Of a stretch of 64,000 bases of DNA, positions 51,555-64,000 are shown one piece after another (the stretch's first letter is position 1; each line of letters begins with the position of its first letter). The DNA lies in NCBI GenBank assembly GCA_032191485.1, contig JAVDOI010000010.1:7185318-7249317 (forward strand). The letters run 5' to 3'. The notes below the pieces were generated by a model, which made no database searches, had not been told where the DNA came from, and was given only the letters and a program-made list of their open reading frames with translations. The position numbers and the translations under genes are program-made. This stretch comes from Leptoclinus maculatus (lineage: Eukaryota > Chordata > Actinopteri > Perciformes > Stichaeidae).

Positions 51555-51903
51555 GTTTGTCTTTGCCCGACTCCCTTTCCGCCCATCCAGCTGGCTAATG
51601 CGTGTAAAGTTTTAAGAAGCACGGGAAAAGTTCTTCCGGTTGAAGCAGCATATAGTAAAATAAAAGTACACAATTGGTCTCTCCTTGGTCATACCACATC
51701 CTAAAGTGATTTTAAATTTTTTTTTCTAGTCATTACATAATACATTTTACACACGTGTGATTAAGTGAAAAAACACTTTATCAAAGTTTGACGGATATGG
51801 GTAAAATTGTGCTTTTATTTAGGAGCAACATGTAGGAAGTGACTCTAGAATTCAAGAAAAATTGCTCTTTCCTCTATGTCCGACCTACCACACGTCTATC
51901 TGG
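51555..51903. promoter_or_regulatory. Compact bidirectional promoter between dcun1d1 and setd9
   Basis: Only about 350 bases separate the two divergent start codons. Inferred from gene layout. No core element is obvious. Confidence 0.5.
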
Positions 51904-52764
51904 ATGTTTAGAACTGCTCTAAAAAGATTTCAGAACAAATGGAAATCGTACAGACACAGGTTTGTACCTTGGGTTGTACTGAACCTGTCCAGAAATGAGA
52001 AAACTTTGCGGCATGTGACAGAGCGCTCGAAAGACAAACTAGTCCCGGATGAGGAGGTTTCACAGAGCCTGCTGCAGCTCTTCAGAGTCCTGCTCAGGAG
52101 TCATGGGGCTGATCGTGGGCAGCTCCGAGCTCTTCAAACTCACTTTCTCGGGCAAGTAACAAGTGAAGAAGACCAGTGTGGAGGGCATTCAGTGTGTGGA
52201 GATGATGCCATATTACAGTCACTGGGATTCTGCCTTGACCGGAAACCTAGCTCTTTACCCTCTGCAGGAACTGGAGTGTTTGTCACCAAAGGATGTGTAC
52301 CCAAAGGAGCTACAGTGGCCATGTACCCCGGCACAGTCTATCAAGCCTATGAGCCAATTCTCCTCCAGTCCATCAGAAACCCTTTTGTATTCAGGTGTAT
52401 TGATGGTGTCTTGATTGATGGAAATGACAAAGGCATCTCCAAAATGGTGTTCAAGTCATGCAGTGGCAGGGACAGAATGGGGCCTTTCATGATGAGTGAC
52501 ACCAGCTGGCTGACATCCACACCACAAAACCCACTTGCTGTTGGTCAGTACGTGAACAACTGCTCCTACGAGACGCCTGCTAACGTGTGCTACCAGGAAT
52601 ACGACGTGCCGGACAATTTTCCCATCCGGCTCCGCCAGTATCTGCCTAATGTCAACTACAGCCATGAGGCACAGAGGCCTCTACGCTGTGTTGTCCTTGT
52701 GTCACTCAGAGACATTACCGCAGGCGAGGAACTCTTCTCCAACTACTACACCATTGTGCATTAG
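51904..52764 (+). CDS. setd9: SET domain-containing protein 9, intronless
   Basis: One uninterrupted 286-residue frame matches the SETD9 family end to end (human about 299 aa). Landmarks are HRFVPWVVLNLS near the start, then GVFVTKGCVPKGATVAMYPGT, DGVLIDGNDKGISK, NPLAVGQYVNNCS and a C-terminal GEELFSNYYTIVH. The YVNNCS and GEELFSNYY motifs correspond to the SET-domain pseudoknot that binds S-adenosylmethionine. The substrate is not established. The ATG at 51904 aligns with the family start. An upstream in-frame ATG at 51862 adds 14 residues with no family support. AATAAA is at 52920-52925. The absence of introns is unusual, because the human gene is multi-exonic as I recall. Confidence 0.93.
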   Translation: MFRTALKRFQNKWKSYRHRFVPWVVLNLSRNEKTLRHVTERSKDKLVPDEEVSQSLLQLFRVLLRSHGADRGQLRALQTHFLGQVTSEEDQCGGHSVCGDDAILQSLGFCLDRKPSSLPSAGTGVFVTKGCVPKGATVAMYPGTVYQAYEPILLQSIRNPFVFRCIDGVLIDGNDKGISKMVFKSCSGRDRMGPFMMSDTSWLTSTPQNPLAVGQYVNNCSYETPANVCYQEYDVPDNFPIRLRQYLPNVNYSHEAQRPLRCVVLVSLRDITAGEELFSNYYTIVH

Positions 52765-52925
52765 AGTCAAAGTACACACCACTGTTCTGTTTGGTGTCAG
52801 AACTTAAGAAAATGTACTTTTTCTTTTGTTCGATCTAAGTTATTATTACTGTTTGTCTTCCTAAAAGAAGAAATACAATTTTCAAAAACCTCTCTCTTTG
52901 TACACTAGCATTGTTCTGTAATAAA

Positions 52926-55495
52926 AGCGAAACATGTCTTGTATGGATTACTGTAATATGTAAGGCACAGTGTTGAAGGGTATTTCTGGAATATATAGAA
53001 ACATCCAAGATGAATTGGGCCAGTGAAACAGACCACATAGGATGTGCATGTTACAGATGTGTACAGTGGTGACAGGGACAGGTCCACACTTCTTAACTGG
53101 GGTGACCCACGTTGGCCACTGACTCCTGCAGGGTAGGAATAGCATTGATCTGACCTGTTTTCAGTAAAGATATCTCTTGAATATCTAAGGCTGAACTATC
53201 AGCTCTTTGTCCACAATACAAGATGGGCAGACAGGGAGGAAAATATATAATTTAACTGTTAATTTAACTTCCTTAAAAAGTTGTCTTTTCTCTGTTTAAG
53301 CTACAAGGTCCTGCCTCTGATAGGGCAGATAGCAAATTGTAATGGGGAGGCACGTATGTGGCCAATCAGATTTCAGGGGTAGCCACTCCTTGGTCACGCC
53401 CCTGATTGGTGGAAGAGGAAGAGGTATTCAAGTCCTTTACTTACAGTTGAGGAACTTTGAACTTGTTATGAAACAGTCTCAATTTAATACTGTGTGAGCT
53501 CGAGGGGAAGAGCTCCACACCTGGCAGCAGCACCTCCTCCTCCGACCAGGAGCAGAGCTTTGCCTCGCGACTGGAGGCCCAGGACATACTGTTTTGCGAA
53601 GGGACAGTCAGTACCAGTATGGCACATGGAGACTGTCAGATCCTGCTGTCAATAAATAAAGGTTATATTAAAAGGATTATAGTGCTCGATAACACTACGC
53701 TTTTGTCCACAGGGAGCGCCAAAGTCAACACAAAATCAAAGGTCCTCGTAGCTTTAAGTAAATGTAGCAATACCCCATTACAAGTAAAGGGTCTGCATTA
53801 AAAACGTTACATAAGTAAAAATACAAGTTATCAGATAAATGCAATAAGGTGTCCAAAAATAAAACGATGCAGAATAGCCCTTTTTAGAGAGTAATTATTG
53901 AATTCATGAAAAATAGATTTCATATTATTTTATTATTTCTAATGTGTAAGAAGCATGCTGTGACAGAGGAAGAGCTAATACTACTGTAGTTAGTTAAATC
54001 TATACCGGTGCACGTAAAGGTGCTCATATGTTTTGTATGAAGTCTTTAACCTTCAAAATACCCATAACTGGAGGAGCATAAAGGAACTACTCAGGTAAAG
54101 TACCTCACAAGTGTGCCTGATTAAATGTACTTTGTTACTTTGCATCACTGCCTTGAAGACATATCGTTATAGGCACTCAGCAGACAAGGGTATACAACTG
54201 ATGTTACTTTAGTGGGAGGGATCGAAGGTTCAGATTCGAGTTCAGTTCTAAAAAGGGTACACAGACTTTGATATCACAGGGAATTCCATGCACACTACTT
54301 GTTCAATCGGGGATTAACGTGAACTTCATCTACATCTGGGGGGAAAAACAGTATAATCTGCAGACACAGCCAGGGTTAAATGGGTTCTAACGCAGAAGAG
54401 GGTGCAGATCCTCAGGTATCATGAGTAATTCAGAGGCAGACCTTCAAACAAACAAAAAGTATGGGGTGAGAAGGGCAAGGGTAACACAGGGCAATAGAGA
54501 CATAAACTGGTCATTTTAATTGGTTACTAAGGGAAACACAAGAAAAGCATAACTATGGTTATAGTCTAATGATCAGTGTAAAAATTATTGGTGGAAAGAA
54601 AACCGCAGAGAAAATGATATTTGATACATGTCAATTTGGAGTTAGTCAAGTCCAGCAGTGGAAGTTTACAACACTGAAAACGTGCCACATAAAGACTAGT
54701 GAGACAAGTTTGTCTGTCCAATCAAGTTTCTTGAGGATGTGCAACGTACCACGTCTCCCTCTGCTGCACCTCTTCCATTACACATGCCAGTTATAAATGA
54801 GAGGGACTCTTATTTTGAAAGAAAGAATGTATTAAGCAGTCCTCAATTGTGATAAGCAGCTGTCGTTCATAGTTAGCTCACTCACTGCAATCTAATATTC
54901 CACAAATTTGCCTAATTATTATAGAATATGTGAATATGTATGAATAAATAATGCAAAACATTGCATTCACTGCTGCGTCCCCCCCTCTAAACTTCTCAAC
55001 ATTTAAAAGTTTCATAATGATGAGAAAGTACATTTTCTCTTTCAATTTTAATTTCTCCTAATGTCACATTAATTGTATTTCATGAACTCCGTAATTGTAT
55101 CCTTACTGCAATTGTATTTCATTAACACCCCTTGTATCGGACTCACACGAACCCTCTCTAAAAAAGATATTGCGCAAACATGTTATGACAAGTTTTGTCC
55201 TTTCAGGGACACTGTAGCAGCCCAAGCACTACTTATTACTGCAATATCCTTCCGCTAAGAAATGTAGTCTGGATTAGTTTTCACATTTTTATTGGTTATT
55301 GTAATATCCATTTGTTAAAATCAGATAGTGAATACAAGTTAGTGTGATCCAAACATTAAGTCAGTCGATTGAGACTATATTATCAACGAAACTGAGCATT
55401 TTCACTTCAACAGGGAAAATAGTCCGGCTGCATAAAAGCAGTTGGCATTGCCATCAGCGATCTTTCCAGTTGCATGCTGAAGTTTGGAACGGATC
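52926..55495. other. Intergenic between setd9 and eif4a2
   Basis: No gene is seen. The left half carries an interspersed repeat (53,430-54,150). The last few hundred bases should contain the eif4a2 promoter. Confidence 0.5.
53430..54152 (+). repeat. Teleost 'aagtaaaagta' interspersed repeat, copy 2
   Basis: It begins tattcaagtcctttactta, contains 'acaagtaaagggtctgcatta' and ends 'gtactttgttactttgcatc', matching the order of motifs at 5,586-5,790 and many fish loci. A non-repeat piece sits between the first and second blocks. Confidence 0.6.
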
Positions 55496-60426
<4,931 letters not shown>

Positions 60427-61028
60427 GCCGTGAGGTTATTTTAAAACGCAGCGATAGCGATCGTCCACTTGCATTGTGCTTATTATATTCGAGGGGGAAA
60501 AAAAAACTTCTCAATGCTAAACCTTGGATCTGAGTTTAGGTGTATGTTTAAAAGCGAGGTGACTTCTACGGTGGTCCCACTCGGGCAGTTGTAGATTCTA
60601 ACCTCGACGGGTGGCAGTTTGGCGCTACAAAGTCATGGGGTCTGAAAATGTAAAGGTTCTTATCAGGTATTTCTTTCCATGTTTAATTAAGATGTGTGTA
60701 TTAGATGTTCTCCACCATTTAGTAATTTACTTGTGGACTAAAAGGTATAAGTGCTGTATAAAGTCTGCAAATTATGCTATACATGCTATACTAACGTGTG
60801 TATTGTGGGACTGCTTAATGGAGGCACGCATTATGTTTTACAGTAGATTCACTTGCTCTTTTGTTATCTTTTCGTGAATGTTCATTTAAATGTACGTTTT
60901 TTTTAATCCCTCCTCTTTGAGGATTCATAACCAGTTGACTGTTTTGCTGATGTGATTTTACCTTTATGAGAGTATATTGCTAATCCCCCCCCCCCCGGCT
61001 ACTTTTGGGATTTCCTATTGTGGGTCTT

Positions 61029-61034
61029 AATAAA
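61029..61034 (+). promoter_or_regulatory. eif4a2 polyadenylation signal AATAAA
   Basis: This canonical hexamer lies 603 bases after the stop codon, with a T/G-rich stretch downstream. Earlier hexamers are absent in the 3' UTR. Confidence 0.7.
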
Positions 61035-61789
61035 CTGAAATTGCTGTGACTACACTTGCTTTGTTGTTCACTTAAATATGTAATGTGAGATGGAATCGCT
61101 TGTGTTTTTCAGTAAACGCTAATATTGCACCATCTAGCAGCTACGCTGTTAATGACATTGCCTGAAAAGACTAAAAATAATTACTCGTGTAGATGTCGTA
61201 ACATTATATAACTTCCACTTTCAGAGTTAACAAACTTCTGATGATTACAAATTGGTCTTTGAACTTGAAGAAATTAGTTTACGTGTCACTTTAAAGAAAT
61301 GACACTTTCACAATAGTTAAAATCTGAGAAAATGGCTAATAGACTGCATGGTTTTGTGCTTTTACAACATAGAATAAAATATTGTAGTTTTACTGGGTTT
61401 CAATTGGGACATTTTCTCCTGAGTATCAAAAAAAACAATTTTATGAGCTTTCAGAATTTGAAAAACAAACTTCACACCTGTGCTGTAGTGTAAGCCATAT
61501 GCATTAGCACAATCCAAAAATGATTACAGGTGAATTGCTGGGAACGGTTATGGAAGACTTGTGACTAAGCACCACCTACTGGTGTAAACGCCACAATATT
61601 GAGTCATTTAAAATCTATTGGAGAACATTGACAGCAGTCAAATGAATAACTCATTTTACTGACTTGGGTCAAAGTTGTCATGAAAGTCAAATTGTATGAT
61701 GGAGGGAAATCGGTTTAGTAGGTCATAAAAGTTAGTGTGTCAAATGACTTGAGAAAAATGGGATCGTTTTTTTAATGGCGTTTGTCAAA

Positions 61790-62930
61790 TACTGACTTTT
61801 TCACACATTTTTATACTATCTACTACCTTCTACATACTCTATGAATTTTTTCAAGGAACTTTTTGACATACTGTGCTGACTTTATATTTCTCCAACTACT
61901 GACTTTTTTCATGACATTTTTCAATTTACTTTACGTTTTCATGATATTTTACAACACGGTACGATTTTTAAACATACACTGACTTTTTTCATGAGCCAAA
62001 ACCTCACTTTTACTTTGTTAAATATTCAGGTTTGAGGTTTATTAATATTTTGGATTGACAGAGCACTGTAGTTGTTCAATAATAAAATTAATCCTCAAAA
62101 ATACAACTTGCCAAATAATTGTGCACACAGTGTACTATCACTTTTTCAACACACTATACTATGATTTTAACTAGTTTTTTTCACAAAATTTGTTTACATG
62201 CTAAACTATTACCTTTTATGCCATTTTTCGACGTACTTTACTATGACAGTTTCATGAAATGTTTTGACTTTTTCTCCCGATTAATTTAACATACTATACT
62301 ATGACTTGTTTCGTGACATTTTTCTACATACTGTATTGATTTTATTTCATGATTTAATTTTTTTTTAATTTTACTATACTATGACTCTTAAATAATATTT
62401 TTCAATTTCCTATGCTTTGACTTTTTTGACATTTTTCAAAATACTGTACTTTGACTTACTGATATTTTCAACATACTACATCATGACTTCAAATGACATT
62501 TCTCAACACATTACAATATGACTGTTTTCAGCATACTATACTATGACTACCATTTTTAATGAACATTTTTGACAAACTACACCATGACTTTTTACGTGAC
62601 ATTTTTCAACATATTGTCCTGTGACTTTTTTGAATTTACTATATTGTGACTTTTTCATGACTTTTGTCTACATACTGTATTAAGACTTTTTTATGATGAT
62701 TTTGAACATACTTTCCTTTGACTTTTTACATGACAATTTGGAACATACAATGACTACATCTTTCGACATACTGTACTATGACTTTTAATTATATTTTTAA
62801 CATACTACACTATGACTTCAAATGATATTTTCTAAACACGTTTTTTTCATCACACAATATTCTGACTTTTTTCATGACTTTTTTCGACATAGTATACTTT
62901 GTCTTTTTTATTCAGTTTTATGTGCAAACC
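61790..62930. repeat. Degenerate tandem repeat (minisatellite-like)
   Basis: Variants of 'catactatactatgactttt' plus 'catgacatttttcaa' recur some thirty times with a spacing of roughly 30-45 bases and much divergence. There is no coding potential. Confidence 0.85.
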
Positions 62931-63235
62931 GTTTTCTATCACTACATTTACTGTGTAAATTTCCATTGGCACACAGGAATGAAAGGTGTTTTTCTTCAAG
63001 TCTTGACTCATGACTCAAAGAGCATACATTTGGACACAAATTGCAAAAATACAGTGTCTGTTAATGATGAACAGATACAAGCAACATCTTTGTCTTGCCT
63101 CATGAGTGGCTGTATTGCTGTAATGCTCTCACAACTGTCTTTGCGATAGTGAAGTAGAAAGTGATGAAATGATGAGGTTTTTATGCTCGTTCAACTGATT
63201 TCTCTCTTTCTTTCGTATCTGCATGGAAAAAGACA

Positions 63236-63420
63236 GCGGCTGGTTAGTTTAGCTTAGCATAAAGACTGGACACAGAACTTCCTGTTTCCTGTCTTTGTGC
63301 TAAGCTACGCTAACCATCTGCTGGCTGTAGCCTCATATTTAGTGTAGTAGAGAGTAGTATCAATGTACTTATCTAGGCAGGCAAGCGAATATGTGTACAA
63401 TAATGTAAAAACTAGTCTTT
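63236..63420. repeat. Teleost interspersed repeat ('gcttagcataaagactgg' type)
   Basis: The sequence has 'agcttagcataaagactgg', then 'aagctacgctaacc', then 'gctggctgtagcctcatattta'. This combination is a well-known high-copy short element of percomorph fish. Confidence 0.75.
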
Positions 63421-64000
63421 TTTAAGACCTATTTTCATATGAACGTTTGTGCCAAATACATTTTGTAAACATCGTATTCTGGGATCGGCTTTCTCTTTAA
63501 AGTTTTTTCTTAAAAAGCTATGTTATAGCTCACCCATGGGGCTCAGCTGGCACATTGATCAGCACTAGTCTTCACTTATATTTAGCATATCAACTTTGTT
63601 AACACAATTATTTTGCAAAGCCACCTCCTGGGGAGTGACTGAAGATGAGCTTCATTGTTCTGATGACGGCTCCTCGTGGGCCGGTTCTCAGTAATGATCA
63701 CTTCCAGTGAATCTAAAAATAACAAACTAGTTCCTATCTCCAAGGGAAATTATACTAAACAGCTCACATATTGTACATGACATCAGATTTTATTCATTTA
63801 AATAAATTGCATATTTATCACCTGTCCATATCTTTAATACAAACAGTCAGTTACAGCCGTAGCAAACAGATGTAGGCAGCTGCTTGTGTTTTTAGGCCCG
63901 TTTAATCCTGTTGTGTGAATTCTTCTTTATGTGCTGCCTTGGAAACAGAGCAGCTGTTAGGAGAACAACTAATCCAGGCAACGTCACATTTCAGGAGGCG
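63421..64000. other. Right-end intergenic sequence
   Basis: No exon or RNA gene is seen up to the window edge. Confidence 0.45.

Noticed and set aside
52140..52665. Minus-strand ORFs within setd9
   Set aside because: Shadows of the setd9 coding frame.

Overview
The window is nuclear genomic DNA from a bony fish, probably a percomorph teleost. The genes are split by short introns with GT-AG borders, proteins are close to vertebrate families, and the intergenic DNA carries interspersed repeats typical of teleosts. All gene models below were assembled by eye from splice sites and codon phase. Names come from remembered family sequences, not from a search.

Layout, left to right. 0-5.4 kb: first exon of a secreted protein on the minus strand (gene runs off the left edge), plus a decayed LINE. 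5.4-11 kb: no gene seen, repeats only. 11.1-12.9 kb: an unnamed minus-strand gene with a membrane segment and a charged C-terminal helix, divergent from ripk2. 13.4-21.0 kb: complete ripk2 (plus strand, 11 coding exons, kinase plus CARD). 24.9-30.0 kb: slc7a6-type y+L amino-acid transporter (plus strand, 9 exons), whose first exon is full of small indels and sits close to a 200-base N gap. 31.1-31.7 kb: GC-rich remnant ending in one perfect C2H2 zinc finger. 32.4-34.9 kb and 39.2-39.9 kb: two small secreted-protein genes on the minus strand that I cannot name. The first contains a large inverted duplication carrying an antisense copy of its own exon 2. 36.9-37.9 kb: a non-autonomous hAT element with clear terminal inverted repeats and target-site duplication. 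40.9-48.0 kb: complete ccdc39 (minus, 20 exons, 941 aa). 49.3-51.6 kb: complete dcun1d1 (minus, 7 exons, 257 aa). 51.9-52.8 kb: intronless setd9 (plus), head-to-head with dcun1d1. 55.5-60.4 kb: complete eif4a2 (plus, 11 exons, 409 aa) with snoRNAs in its introns. 61-64 kb: degenerate tandem repeats and interspersed repeats.

Functionally the genes are unrelated: innate immune signalling (ripk2), cationic/neutral amino-acid exchange (slc7a6), motile-cilium assembly (ccdc39), cullin neddylation (dcun1d1), a SET-domain protein (setd9) and translation initiation (eif4a2). What links them is ancestral position: ccdc39, dcun1d1 and eif4a2 all lie on human 3q26-q27, while ripk2, slc7a6 and setd9 map elsewhere in human.

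The most interesting items are the inverted duplication with an antisense exon in the 33-34 kb secreted gene, the snoRNA cluster in eif4a2 including two SNORD2-type copies, the uncharacterised secreted proteins, the apparent GC-AG intron in ccdc39, and the clustered frame errors of slc7a6 exon 1.
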